Made by a program: the position numbers and the translations under genes
The notes under the pieces: generated by a model
The model's database searches: none
Seen by the model: the letters and a program-made list of their open reading frames with translations, nothing else
What the model was told of the DNA's origin: nothing
Source of the DNA: Cenococcum geophilum 1.58
Lineage: Eukaryota; Ascomycota; Dothideomycetes; Gloniales; Gloniaceae
Direction of reading: 5' to 3'
NCBI GenBank assembly: GCA_001692895.1
Contig: KV748265.1
Span: forward strand, 310,001-374,000
DNA length: 64,000 nt
Shown here: in pieces, positions 36,101 to 48,629 of the stretch
Position numbering within the stretch: the first letter of the stretch is position 1
Layout of the letters: every line of letters starts with the position of its first letter

Positions 36101-38748
36101 AATGTCTGGAAGGCTTTGGTCGCTACTCCACGGACCCTTCGCGAGCTCATCCCCACGCTTACTCAGCTCATTATCCGCCGCCTCGCAAGCTCAAACATGG
36201 AACAGAAGGTCATTGCTGGCAATGCTCTTGGTGAGCTTATTCGCAAAGCTGGTGAAGGTGTTTTGGCAAGTCTATTGCCAACTCTGGAAGAAGGCTTGCA
36301 CTCCACGGACACCGATGCCAAGCAAGGCATTTGCATTGCTCTACGCGAGTTAATAGCGTCAGCCTCTCCTGAGGCCCTTGAAGAATACGAGAAGACACTA
36401 ATCTCTGTTGTCCGTACCGCCTTGGTTGACCCTAGTCCCGATGTGCGAGAGGCTGCGGCTGAAGCTTTCGACTCTCTACAACGCATTCTCGGCAAGAGAG
36501 CAGTGGACCAAGTTCTACCTTACCTTCTCAATCTTCTACGAACAGAAGATGAGGCGCAGAACGCCCTATCGGCCCTTCTCACTTTGCTCACGGACCATAC
36601 CAGGTCCAATATCATCCTACCGAACCTTCTGCCAACGCTCTTGACGTCTCCAATGACAGCATTCAATGCTCGTGCCATTGCATCTTTAGCTGAGGTCGCA
36701 AGCTCTTCAATGACTCGGAGACTACCGAATATACTCAATGCTATCATGGATAATATTGTGAGCTGCAAAGACGAAGAACTTCATTCCGAGCTAGACACGT
36801 CTTTTGATACTGTACTCCTGTCTGTTGATGAGTTTGACGGTCTCAATACAGCCATGAGTGTTATGCTTGCTTTAGTAAAGCATGATGACCACCACAGGCG
36901 GTATTCTGCAGATATGCACCTGGCTAAGTTCTTTTCTGCTACAGAAATCGATGTTTCCAGATATCATCCGGACTTAGTCCGTGCTCTACTCATTGCTTTC
37001 GACGACCGGGATTCAGAAGTCATCAAGGCTGCCTGGACCGCTCTGAGTGAGCTGACAAAGCGTCTACGGAAAGAAGAGATGGAGTCGCTTGTTATATCTA
37101 CTCGTCAAGTGCTTGGTCAAGTTGGCGTTGCTGGCTCAGACCTTCCTGGTTTCTCTCTACCAAAGGGAATCAATGCTATATTACCTATCTTCTTGCAAGG
37201 TCTTATGAACGGAACAGCTGAGCAGCGAACTCAAGCTGCCTTGGCAATATCTGACATTATTGACCGCACAAGTGGTGAATCCTTGCGACCATTCGTTACT
37301 CAAATCACTGGACCTCTCATCCGTGTGGTTTCAGAACGTTCTGTAGAAGTTAAAGGTAACACCCCTCTCGGATACATACTTGATCGGGTCGACTAACGGA
37401 AACATGCAGCTGCAATTTTGTTCACCCTGAACAATCTTCTTGAAAAGATTCCTACATATCTGAAACCTTTCTTACCACAGCTTCAGAGGACATTCGCCAA
37501 GTCGCTCGCCGATACTTCTAGCGAAATTCTGCGTATCAGAGCCGCAAAAGCCCTGGGAACTCTAATCACCTTGACCCCAAGGATAGACCCTCTTATTGCA
37601 GGTACGTATAACAAAAAATTGCTCAAACCCACGGTATGCTAACTTAAAATGTTAGAACTTGCTACTGGTTCAAAAACGTCTGATCAAGGTGTCAAAAATG
37701 CAATGCTCAAGGCCTTGTTTGAGGTTGTTAGCAAGGCAGGCAGTAATATGAACGAAGCTTCGAGAAATTCAATTTTGGGGCTCATTGATACGGACACAGG
37801 TGACACTGACGGTGGGGTTTTCTCCCTGTTAGATTAATTGTATCTCTAATGACAGTTTAGACGCCATGGCGATTACCAATGCACGCCTTCTTGGAGCTCT
37901 TATTAGGAACCTACCCGCTGATATTGCCGGTAGTCTTATCAAGTAACTTAACCTCGGCGTTTTATTCGTTTAAATCATTCACTGACAATGTTTTAGGAGC
38001 CGTGTTCTCACCACCCATTTCAACAAAGCTTCAGTCCTAGCCCTCAATGCAATTCTTTTAGATTCTCCAGAAGCATTGACAGAAGCATTCGGAGACGAAA
38101 CGCTTTCAATTATCTGCCAAGGAATTGGTGATAGCGTAAGCTTGGTTGACTCCCGTTATCACTTCGTATTTGTTAATATGGCCTTAGCAACCTACGATTG
38201 CGGACAATTGTGTGTTGGCCGCTGGTAAATTTTTATTGACGGAACCTACCAACAAGAGTTTTGAGTCTACCAAAGCCGTATTCGGAGCTCTCGCTCCTGT
38301 CATCCAGCCCGGCAACCCTGTAGACACGCGGCGACTAGCTCTCGTAGTTGTTCGTACGGTGAGCAGGGAAAATAACGATTTTGTGAGGCCGCATCTTCCT
38401 CTCCTTGCGCCGCCAATATTTGCCAGTGTCAGAGATCCAGTCATTCCAGTCAAGCTTTCTGCAGAAGCCGCATTTTTGGCTATATTCTGCGTAGTGGAGG
38501 AAGAGAGTGCTGTCTTTGAGAAATACCTTGCTGGGCCGGGTGCCAGCCTGCCACAGAATACAAGACGAAGTATGCAAGACTATTTCAAACGAGTAGCAGT
38601 AAGGTTGGGTAGTCAAGCAAGAGAAAGGAGAGATGCAGAAGGTGGTCAGGGTGGTTTGGGCCTCTCGAGTGACGAGAAGGAGGATGAACGGGAAGTTTGG
38701 AGTGTGGGTAAGGTGGACCTGGGAGAAGGAAACTTTGGCGATGATTAG
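30195..38748 (+). CDS. gcn1: GCN1, HEAT-repeat activator of Gcn2 kinase
   Basis: Ten exons: 30195-30327, 30410-32499, 32556-33237, 33290-33490, 33534-37355, 37410-37601, 37656-37811, 37861-37942, 37997-38135, 38188-38748. They give 2685 aa, matching GCN1 (about 2670). The protein is almost wholly HEAT repeats; the eEF3-like segment (for example [18 protein letters not shown]) lies near residues 1360-1500, followed by the region that in yeast binds the Gcn2 RWD domain. GCN1 sits on translating ribosomes with Gcn20 and passes the uncharged-tRNA/collided-ribosome signal to Gcn2, which phosphorylates eIF2alpha. Introns are 43-82 nt, most with clear CTAAC/CTAAT branch points. The fourth intron's donor (33491 GTGCCG, or 33497 GTGTCG) is weak and uncertain. 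ATG 30198 is an alternative start one codon later. Confidence 0.95.
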
Positions 38749-39226
38749 ATAAAATTAGGTGATGATTGATGAAGTCCCATGCATTGGGCGGAAAAGGCGC
38801 TTTGTTCATAGGGCAGTGGGCGTACGCATGGAGGGGTTTTCTGGAGTGAGAAATATCATGTTCTTGTCCTCCAGGTATCTCAACCTATGCCTTTCTCATA
38901 AATAAATAATGAACGACTCCAGCATCTGCTTTTTAGTTTTAAAGTTGAGGGCGCAGCGTTGTTGTCTCTGGGTGACCTCTCACAGTTTGGTCATTGCGGT
39001 CTTCGACCACCAGGCCACACGACAACGCGACCTCCGCAAACCGACCGCATGGCTATAACAGCCTGTCCGCCATCAATAGCGCCACCCCTCGTGGATATTC
39101 TTCATCGTTTTCATCTCTGATATCCTCCCGGCCCTTCAACTGGCTTAATTCACTCTATAAGCCCCTCGAAAGAGGGCATATTCACTTTCTTAATCCTGTT
39201 GCATCCTCGAGGCTTCATCACCCGCA
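38749..39226. other. Intergenic between GCN1 and ADA1
   Basis: 478 bp between co-directional genes, containing the GCN1 terminator and ADA1 promoter/5' UTR. Pyrimidine-rich stretches occur at 39100-39215, common before fungal start codons. No gene is seen. Confidence 0.6.
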
Positions 39227-40763
39227 ATGGCCGGCACCATCCGCCCGGACACCATCACTGTATCTACCTCAACTCCCTTAATCTCCTCAAAAGCGCCTCC
39301 ATCCTCTACGCTTACGCTGAAAACGGCGGGAAAGCCCACAGTGTCCGCTCAGCGCATCGATCTTGAGCCTCTGTACACGGCATTGAAATCGGCGATTGGA
39401 GATACAGATTGGGCGATATACAAGGAAAGCATAAGTCTATTTGTACTAGGTATATATCCCGGACGCCTCCCCGCCCAGATATGCTACCAGAAATGTCATA
39501 AGAGAGTCAAGAGGTTGACAACACTGTTTCCCCCAGGCCAACTTAACCAAGACGAGCTTTCGCGGCGCATAGATACCTTCATATGCAATGACCCTACTCG
39601 CGAACACCTCCATAACCAATTCATAGCGGCGATATACGGAAATGCGTCGCGCGATAGTCCCGAGCCCGGCGTAGCGAGCTGGGTCAGCGCGAACGACAAG
39701 CCGACGACAATCGCGAAGCCGGCGACAGGAGATGAGGCGGAGAGAAGGCTGAAGACTGAGGTGATGCAGTTGCCGAGGAGAGAGAGGAAGAGGTTAAAAG
39801 GGATACAGGAGGTATGATTCCGCTACCAGGACGAGAGTTTCCAGTGACTGCCCTGTAATTACGTTTGGGAACTGATACTGGACTTTTGGGACAGGCTCCG
39901 TTTGATATGTTCACACAAACTATGAACGACTACCACAATGCGCGACAGATTAAGCATCCAGATACCGGGCCTGCGTCTGCGGGAGGTTACAATAAGACCA
40001 GTAAGTCCGATTTCTTTCTTGTTACGAGGCATTGCCAATTTTTTAGCGCATTCTAACCAGTGTTCTTCCGTCAGATTGGGACCTCGAAATCCGCAAACGT
40101 TACGCTCAGCCTCTCTTCAGCGAAACAAATGAATTCCCCGACAAGGAAACTATAGAAGCGCGCATGTTACCCATATGCTACGAAGAAGGTCTGCCATCGG
40201 GCTGCGCGCCCGGCGCCGCAGAATTCATGAACATAGCGACCGAAACATATATCAAAGAAGCTCTGTCCAATTTCTTCGGCCGTGTCAGCTCAAACGGCGA
40301 CGCTTACATAAAGACAGCGAGCTACAAACAGCAACTGGAAAAGGAGGAGGAGAAGTGCTTACGAAACGAAATCCGAAAAAATGATGGAGGACTGTTGCCG
40401 GTAGAGGTGGAAGCTGCCTCGAGGCGGCCCGCACTAAGCATGGCAGACCTAAAACTCGCACTCGAGCTCGGCGACGGGTATCTAGGCCAGGTGCCACTAA
40501 TCGCGGGTCAGATCATCAACGGCGGGCATCTAGACGTCGAGTTTGAAGGGCGAGAAGTCGGCGACGAGGTAGCGCGCGTGCCAGATCGCGTAGGTAAGGT
40601 GAATGGAATTAACGGTTTAGGCACAGCGAACGGTATTGCGTATCATGTTGATGCGGACGCGATGGCTATTGATGAAGCAGATTGGGGCTGGCATGGTGGC
40701 GGGGTGATGGATCTAGAGATGCTGAATGGAGTGCTAGATCAGTGTCTCTCTGTGGGACTATGA
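39227..40763 (+). CDS. ada1/hfi1: SAGA complex structural subunit Ada1/Hfi1
   Basis: Four exons, 39227-39449, 39537-39811, 39895-40000 and 40075-40763, give 430 aa. Recognised from the fungal Ada1 (SAGA-Tad1) pattern: [17 protein letters not shown] at about 45-61, the [11 protein letters not shown] segment, [14 protein letters not shown], then [14 protein letters not shown] and a C-terminal histone-fold-bearing part with [11 protein letters not shown] and [12 protein letters not shown]. Ada1 pairs with Taf12 and holds the SAGA core together, acting in the nucleus as a transcription coactivator. The first intron (39450-39536) is 87 nt, a multiple of three, and has no stop in frame, so a 459-aa retained-intron form is possible; family alignment supports removal because GQLNQDEL should follow FVLG directly. 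Confidence 0.9.
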
Positions 40764-41282
40764 TACTTCATTTCCGCTCTGCCCTCCCCTTCCCTCATTT
40801 CCCTTCGTGCTCATATTTATCTAGGCTGTGGCGTTACTTGTTAGCTCTGAATGTTTCTCTTTACGCACATCATTTCTCTCTACGCGCATCACGCCTGGGA
40901 TGTCATATTACCTGCATAAGGGGGCGTCGCGGGCTTGTTTCATTCAGTTCAATTTTTTCTTGGGGTTTTTTGCAAGTGGGTTTATTGGATGAATATATAA
41001 TTGTGCAAAGCTGGGCTGGGCCGCGGTTTGGGAAAGAGCAGGGAGTTGTGGATCTGGGGCGTTTTTATTGTTGGTAAAAATAGGTTTCTGTCTGATACCC
41101 CACAGAAGTAGTGGTGTTGATATGATAGGCATATATTGCATAAATTCTACTAAAATAACATCCCTTTGCAAGGAAAGGCCTCCCATTTGGCCCATTACCA
41201 CGGCAAAAAGCTAGGTCTTTCCTCAAACGCCTACCCAGGCCCCCTTTAATAAGTACAAAAGCTACTCACTGACCCGGTTTCT
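40764..41282. other. Convergent intergenic region between ADA1 and PRP6
   Basis: About 520 bp at the meeting of two 3' ends. T-rich runs occur at 40780-40980, suitable for 3' end formation. No gene is seen. Confidence 0.6.
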
Positions 41283-44200
41283 CTACTCCAGCTTCGTGAT
41301 TGCAATCTTCAAAATCTCCTCCACGCTCTTCCCCGCATTCTTCGGATCCTTCGCGACCTGCTGCCAAATCTCTCCATGTTTCGGCTCCGCCATTGCAATC
41401 TTGCTAAGTACTTCTTCCTTTTTCTCCGGGATGCCATGTTGCTCTAAGAATTTGTAGTACCACGCCCACGTGTCTCCCAAGTCGGCATCAAGCACGATGG
41501 CTTTCTCAAACCAGGTCGCTGCTTTCTCCAGCCTGCGCTCACCCCAAAAGATGCGTGCCACTGTGACGAAGAGGATAGGGTCATTGTCGACTTTCTTAAT
41601 GGCCTCAAGAGCGCGTGGCTTACGCTGGGTCCGAGATTCGAGGTGCATGATCTTTTCGGTCCAGAGAAGACCGGAGTTCGGCACTTCCTGCAACGCCTGC
41701 GCCATGAGCTTATTCGCTGCTGCCATATTGCTAGCACGGCGTTCAAGCCGTATACACTCGCAAAGAAGTATATCATTCTTTGGCACCGCAAGACGAGCTC
41801 GGTCCAGCGTAGAGCGAGCTCTAACGATGGCGCCAGACCTCTCCTGGACACGGCTGAGTAGAATATATAAAGGTACCGCCTTTGGACAAGCACGGGTGCC
41901 AGTCGAATAGGCCTCTTGCGCCTCCAGGAGTTTGCTCATTGATTCGTACAGCTGTCCTTTGATAGCGTGGAGCTTCCAGGCTTTGGGGAATAGTTGCAGT
42001 GCCTGGTTAGCGAGGTCGAGCGCTTCATCGATATTACCAAGATTTCTCTCGAAGGTAGCACTCCTAATCCAAATTCGGTCTGTAGAGGCTTCGTTTCGGG
42101 CTATTCGAAGGAAATCTCGTGCTTGGTTGAACTGCTTCGCATCGATTTCAAGGTCAACTGCCCTCGTGTAGATGTTTTCATTGCCCGGAAGTTGGGTAAA
42201 GGCCCTCGCAAGAACTCTTCTGGCTTCATCGAATTCTCCCGCGCTGAACCTTTCTCGCACCATTAATAACCAGAGTGCCTCACTTCCTGGGCAGGCATCC
42301 ACGGCTTTCTCCAGCAACTGTAGAAGGGCTTCCCTAGTGCCATGATTCTTCTCCAAGTCGGCAGCGGCCTGCCATAGTGTTTTACTTTGATAGAAAATTC
42401 GCAATCCATAAGCATAAATTGCTCTTGCGGTTTCGTACTTGCCCTGGCTAATTGCTTCACGCGCATCCTCAGTAAATGTCTCTTTGCGGTCATCATCTTC
42501 ATCTAAGCCCCAGGCCAACGTCGAGTTTATGATAGCTGTGCATGTAAGAATAGCACCCTCTTCCTCGCACTTGTAGGCTTCTTTTATCCACTCTTCTCGC
42601 TTGAGCATGGCATTCTCGCGCGCCAAAGATTTTACCGCACGTTCCATAATTTTAGACACCATGGCATTGGCACCGAGCTGTTCCTGGAGGCGGGCAGCCT
42701 GAATCCAGATAGCCGAGCTTGTGGGGATGGCTTTTCGAGCTTGGTTTAGGACTATTTGTGCTTTTTCTATAATAACGTTAGCTATGATGATTTCTCGAAT
42801 GGTAAATTCAAGACGGGAGAACATACCTGGGTCGCAAAGCCTGCTGTAGCCTAACCAGAGTTCTTCGGCAAGAGGCACAGTTTCCACAGCTTTGGCAAAA
42901 AGTAGCCTCACCTCGTCTTCGTTCTCCGTCTCGTTTATCAGGCTTTTCCAGAGCAAAACTGATTGGGAATTATGATCCAATGCCTGGCGCAGCACCCTTT
43001 TTTTAGCAGACGAAGTGCTCTCTAACTCAACGGCGCTCATCCACAGTGATACGGCACGTGGGTTCAGCTTAAGAGCATTGGCAGCAATGATTTTAGCGTT
43101 GTGTAAATTTTCTCGATTAATTCTGATGTTCTCCTGCCAGCAGTCGATCGAATGGGGACACAACTCGCAGCCTCTTGCGATGACCTTCCTCGCCGTTGTG
43201 AGTTTACCGGCAAACTCTTCGAGTCGACAAAGCGCTACATGACCGGGCCCATTCCGTAAATTTGTCTTGACGGCTGATTCCAGCAGGATTCGTGCTCGAT
43301 TGATGTCCTCAACCGGAACTTCTCCGGCCTTGAGTTCTGATTTTTCAAGGGATGTTAAATATCCTTTATGGTCAACCCCTAAACTAGTTTCTGTTCCTGA
43401 AGTATTGGCAGCTGCCGAATCAAGTCGGACTTGCAGCGCTGATTGCTGTGCTTGACCAATGGAAGCAAAGTTCGTCATGGTGCCGTCCGAAGTGTCCGAA
43501 GTTGATATGGAAGTATCCAATTGTCCAGATGAAGCTGCGCCGGCAATGACGCTGTCGGGGACTGCATAGAACCGATTATTTAACCTTGCCTCCCTGGCTC
43601 TTTTATTTCTTCCGGTCATATCTGTAGAATAGTTAGCATAATTGCGCTAAAGGCTAAGAGAGCATATGAAAACAAACCTCCAACTTCCGGCAGAGCAGCC
43701 CATTCTTCTTCTGTCACGCTCCCAAGAGCTCGTTTGAGATCGGCGAATTGTTGTTGAATCTTCGGGTTGTTTCTCTCGTATTCTTCTCGTTCTTTCTTCT
43801 CGCGTGCTTCCCTATACGGATGGAAACATCTTATGTCGGTAATCTGTTCCCCAAAACCAAATGAAATCGATAAATTGAATAATTCAAAAGGTGGGTAGGG
43901 ATGTAGGAGAATTTGGAAAACTGACCTTCTTACTTTACGTCGACGATCCATACGGTCATCCACGGCTTGATATAACCTGTCCGCCTCATCATCGTCCCTG
44001 TCATAATTTATTCCAGAAGCAAACAAGCCGACTTCATTATCTGGGTCTTGGAAGCGGTCATCGTCATCATCATCGTCCTTCTTCTCGGTGGCGCCGTAGG
44101 CTGAAGGCGCGGCTTGTCCGAGTTGTGCTGCGCGCTTTGCAAGCAGCTCTTTCATCTGTTCCTCACTAGGGCCTTCCCTAGCAGGACCCAGATCGGATCG

Positions 44201-44287
44201 AGTTGTGAAGCCAGTTGCGCCTCGACCGAGACCGGCGACATAGTTCTCGGGCGCCTGCTGGTTAAGGAAATCTCTACGGCCAGACAT
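41283..44287 (-). CDS. prp6: Pre-mRNA splicing factor PRP6/Prp1 (U4/U6.U5 tri-snRNP)
   Basis: Three exons, 43926-44287, 43678-43811 and 41283-43621, give 944 aa, matching the family (about 900-940). The N-terminal PRP1_N domain shows GLGRGATGFTTRSDLGPAR near residue 20, an acidic Asp run, and the YERNNPKIQQQFADLKR helix in exon 2; the rest is a long array of HAT/TPR repeats with W-x-x-x-A and A-R-x-I-Y-type motifs. PRP6 bridges U5 and U4/U6 in the tri-snRNP in the nucleus. Introns are 114 nt (GTCAGT donor) and 56 nt (GTTTGT donor, CTACAG acceptor). A stronger-looking GTAAGA at 43933 was not used because it breaks the frame and removes conserved residues. Confidence 0.94.
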
Positions 44288-44961
44288 GATTGCGGTACAA
44301 ATGAATCTAAGGGACGAAAATGCGCAAAAGATCGACGAGGGAAGAAGGCCAAATTCGGGGATGTCGCGGCGCGTTCTGTACTGAAAGTTGCTTGGTGTGG
44401 TCTGTCAGTCCTGAATTCAGTGGTTATGTATACCGATGTTGCTGGGTATTTTAGTACCCTCATTTATATACAATTTAGACGTACCTTTCAGTGGCGCTAT
44501 CTACAACAGAGCAGATGAGAGGTGTTATGGGGGCGTCGCGATATAGGCTGAAGTCGGAGCTTAAGGTTGATCATGGAAATCTTGATGAGTCATCCGTATA
44601 ACCTGGCCAAAACTACATCACATGAAATTCCACCCCAGAATACTCAAATCTATGGAGGATTTTGAATTAACAAACACCTCTAGATACCATTAAAGTGATA
44701 GGATAACGGAATATTTTCAGCAACTTGAAGTTAGCAACATTCTCTAACTACTCTTATAGCCATGGCCACTCTTTCCCATTTTCCGCTGCGAGTTTAGAAA
44801 ATAAAACATAAGTTTCCATCATGCTACGAGCTTCAGGTGCAGGCTCCTTCCAAAGGCCCAGTCACTGTATCTTATAATACATTTTGGTCACCCGAAAAGG
44901 CACGAAAACGGCCGCAACTCCTACAATCCGACCAGTACACCCCTATCCTGATGCCAAACTT
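44288..44961. other. Intergenic between PRP6 5' end and MSH2 3' end
   Basis: About 670 bp with no convincing gene. The PRP6 promoter must lie in the first few hundred bases next to 44287. Small frames here match nothing. Confidence 0.6.
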
Positions 44962-47900
44962 TTACAGCGCCTTGATGCTTTGGAAAAAAGGATTCTTCAA
45001 CAGCTTCTCGTTCCCAGCAACCAACTCTCTCATCTTCTCCACTTGCTCCGACTTACTCAGCCCTTTCTCCTCCGCCTCTTGCTTCCACTTCACCAGGACC
45101 TCCTTCAGAAGTATACTGCCCTCCTCAACGTCCTCCTTTGACGCCTGCACAAAGTTCTCCTCATGCTTACCCGAGAAATCTTCTAGCTCATCTGCTTTTC
45201 GTTTCGCCATATTGATGACTTTCCGCGGAAACCGCACAAGCTCCGCAACGTGGATGCCGAAGGACTGGTCGCAGACGCCGGGCTCAACCTTGTAGAGAAG
45301 TGTTACCTCACGCTTGGCCTTAGAGCCATCAGCTACCTCACTGATATGCGCCACAACATGAAGGTTCTGCACTTGAGGATAGGTATCAACGAGCGCAGTC
45401 AATTCGTGAAAATGGGTTGCAAAAAGCGCGAATGCGCCAATCTCCTTAACGATGTGCTCAGATATGGCCCAAGCCAAACCGAAGCCGTCGTAAGTACTGG
45501 TTCCACGGCCCAGCTCATCGATAATAATGAGAGACTCTTTCGTTGCGGATTTGAGAATATTCGCAGTCTCTAACATTTCGGCCATGAACGTTGATACACC
45601 CTTTAGTTGAGAATCGCTCGCGCCTACTCTTGCAAGAATGCTGTCGAAAATGGTAAGCTCAGCGTCGGAGCATGGCACGAAGCAACCAATTTGTGCCATT
45701 AGTGCAATAACCCCGATTTGTCGAATATAGGTAGATTTACCACCCATATTTGGTCCAGTAATAATAATGAACTCAGATGATCCACGCTCCAATGATACAT
45801 CATTTGTGATGAAAGAAACATCATCCTGCATCTCCATGCAAGGATGTCGAGCTTCTTTGAGGACCGTGTTACCGGTACCACGGGGATGCATTTTTGGTCT
45901 TGTGTAGGCGGTCGGTGCATGGATTGATACATGAGCAAAGCTGACTATAACGTCAAGATGCGCAAGGACGCCGGCCAATTTCTCGATTACTGGACAGTAT
46001 GATGCTGTTGGGTGATTAGCAACACAGTAGTTAATAAGCCTACGCTAGACGATTCACCTTACCTGCAACATTAACTACTTCATTCACAAGGCCACTTTGT
46101 GTTCGATTGTAATTTTCAGAAAGCTGATCGAATTCTCTTCGTAATCCCTGAAGAGTAGATGTTGTGAAGAAAACGCCGTTCTTTTGCGTCGAGCATTCCT
46201 GATATTCCTTTTTGTTTCGAATGCATCCAGATTCCTGAGGGAGTCAGCGCATATTCACAGTAAGGGAAGGACAAGCTCACGTTTCGAGTCAACCGGAAAC
46301 ACCATCCATGAACCCTATGGTTTTCGAGGAACAATTTCTTATCAATTTCTTGATTAAGATCCTGGCCTACTCTCCCGTGCTCGGATTCCATATCGTACTT
46401 GAGTCGATCTAACTTCTTGCGAATGGTTCGTAGACTATCATCGAACTCTGGTTTGATAATAAATTCGTGATTATCAAGTGCATCCAAATCGACCGTTGTT
46501 TCAACCATTTCCTGTAACTTCGCCAAGCTGTCGGAATATTCCTGGGGCAGTCAGTTTGGTCTAAGTCGGGCTAAGCTGGAAGTATGAGAACCTACTCTAA
46601 GCTTCACTGTATATTCAGCATCTAAAGGATCCCTATATTGCTCATCCATGACCGCCTCAAGCGTACCAAGAAATCCAGGAAGACGAATTGCAACTTGATA
46701 TGCTCTAACAACATCTTCAAGATTTGCCATCTTTCGTTGGAACTTCTTAGAAAGTCTGTAAAGATCCGGTATCGATCTCAGATGCTCTTCTTGCATTGTT
46801 TGCCTTAGCTCCGTATCCATCACAAATGCTTCTACCAACTGCTGCCTCCGCTCAATTTCCTTATTATTCATGAGAGGCTGTTTTAGCCACTGCATTAGCA
46901 AGCGACTGCCAACAGGAGTCTTGCAGTGGTTTAGTAAGCCGTAAAGACTCATGGTCTTTGATCCGTCTCTTGGGCCAGGCATAAGGTTGAGTGCCTTAAG
47001 AGCAGCAGCATCAAGCTTCATATACTGTGATAAGTCGTGTTGGTACAGTTGGTATTGTCCAAAGTTAGAAGGGTCTGACATGACACCAAGATATTTGATC
47101 AGTGCCGCTGCAGATCCCATTGCCAACTTCAAATCTGTCTGTGGAAGAGTGCCGGCCGCTCGGTCATCCCGAAGGAGTCTGGTCAAGTCCTGCTCAATAT
47201 CTTTCGTTCCAAAGTCGGCAAAACCCCTCTCTGAAACAGCGCAGCCACAGTTATCTGCGATTGTCCGTAGTTTATTGAGTTCAACATCTTTTCTCGTGCT
47301 GTCCGCCAGGATTAGGCATTCTTTCACTCCTAATTGGATGAGTAGTGACTCGAAGTTGGAGTATGAGTCGTTGTCAAGAAATTCACTGACGCCCAGTTCG
47401 CGAACACTGGCGTCTGCAAAACATACCCCGACGTTCCTTGCCTCGGAGGCTTTTGCTGTGGCCTTGACTGCTAATATGATGGGTGCATTTTCAAGCTGGC
47501 CGCCGAGCTCATCCTCTATATCTTGAAGGTTCCCTGGTGATGCCTATACTACCATGAGCTTCTCTTCATTGTATAAATATTGTATTCCATACCTGCTTCG
47601 TCACTTTCCAATTCATTCGCCCAGATGATTCCCATATCTCTACACGCTTGCTCAACCTAAACAATGACTCACGGAGGAAGTTACGAAATACAGTGACCGA
47701 TAGGGTAACCGATTCGAGACCGGGTTCACGTCCTAATTGCCGGAGGACAGAAGTAGTGCGATAGACCTACTTTCAAGTTAGCAAAACCCCTCTTTAATCG
47801 GCAAATAATACGTACAGTTCGTGCAATGAATGTAGCGTCCTCTCCATGAGCTGTATAGTAATCACCTCTATTGAATATCCTCACGGTGTCGTCCCCTTTT

Positions 47901-47971
47901 GCAGGAAGACCGCGAAAGAACCTAATAAATCCCACCTCATCATCAACCTTGAGCTCAGGCCGGGAAGACAT
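44962..47971 (-). CDS. msh2: DNA mismatch repair protein MSH2 (MutS homologue)
   Basis: Six exons, 47816-47971, 47593-47766, 46596-47543, 46281-46541, 46063-46234 and 44962-46004, give 917 aa. The start [15 protein letters not shown] matches fungal MSH2; an upstream in-frame ATG at 48082 lacks such support. The ATPase domain has Walker [10 protein letters not shown] at about 654-662, Walker [10 protein letters not shown] at about 733-741, and the [14 protein letters not shown] dimer motif, with a Lys/Glu-rich C-terminal helix-turn-helix tail ending [10 protein letters not shown]. Lever and clamp regions are complete. MSH2 pairs with MSH6 or MSH3 to recognise mismatches and loops in the nucleus. 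All five introns are 46-58 nt. Confidence 0.95.
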
Positions 47972-48629
47972 ATTCAAGGCTGTCGTGGAAAGTGTGTCTA
48001 AGTAATTAAGTCTCCTCAATGGCTCTATACGAGACTGGGCAGAGAGGCGAAACTGGGGACGCGATATCGCGTTTTCTGCCACCGCCTTTCCGACGCGAAC
48101 TTCACACCCCCAGCCCTAGCAATTTCAGAGTTCCCAAGCTAACCTGCAGCATCCAGGCTTTTATGTCGACAATATGAGTCCTACTCTTTGTGGAGGCTGT
48201 CCAGTTGATGGAGCTATAATTTTTCTATGCGAAACCCTATTGAAGCCAGTTTGCTATCTATATTTTCATGAACAGCATGAGTACATTTTCGCGAGCGCAT
48301 CAGCTGAAAGGTTCATTGAATACCATTCAACCCATAATCAGATCCAGAAGAGAAATCGCTCTAGCAAAATATATCGCTGGAGGCCGTACAGATTCATGGA
48401 GAAGCTATCACTCTAGCGACAAATGCCACCAACAGGATATCGCCCTGACAGTGGCTGGACGAATGGAACTACCAATTTTGCGTTAGGTTTATCTACGTAC
48501 AATCTTAGATAATCTCTGCGGTAGTTAAACGAAGTCAATCATTCTTTTTTTTTCATTTTCAAGGTTCGAGCTGTGGGCTTCCAAGTGAGAGTCAACGCTT
48601 TTCATATATTCTCTCACTCCAGTAATATC
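47972..48629. other. Intergenic between MSH2 5' end and SDR relic
   Basis: Holds the MSH2 promoter. Overlapping short plus-strand frames at 48174-48486 show no family resemblance. A run of nine T residues lies near 48544. Confidence 0.6.

Noticed and set aside
43926..43933. Alternative PRP6 donor GTAAGA at 43933
   Set aside because: It matches the consensus better but breaks the frame and deletes residues conserved in the RRKxRREAREK region.
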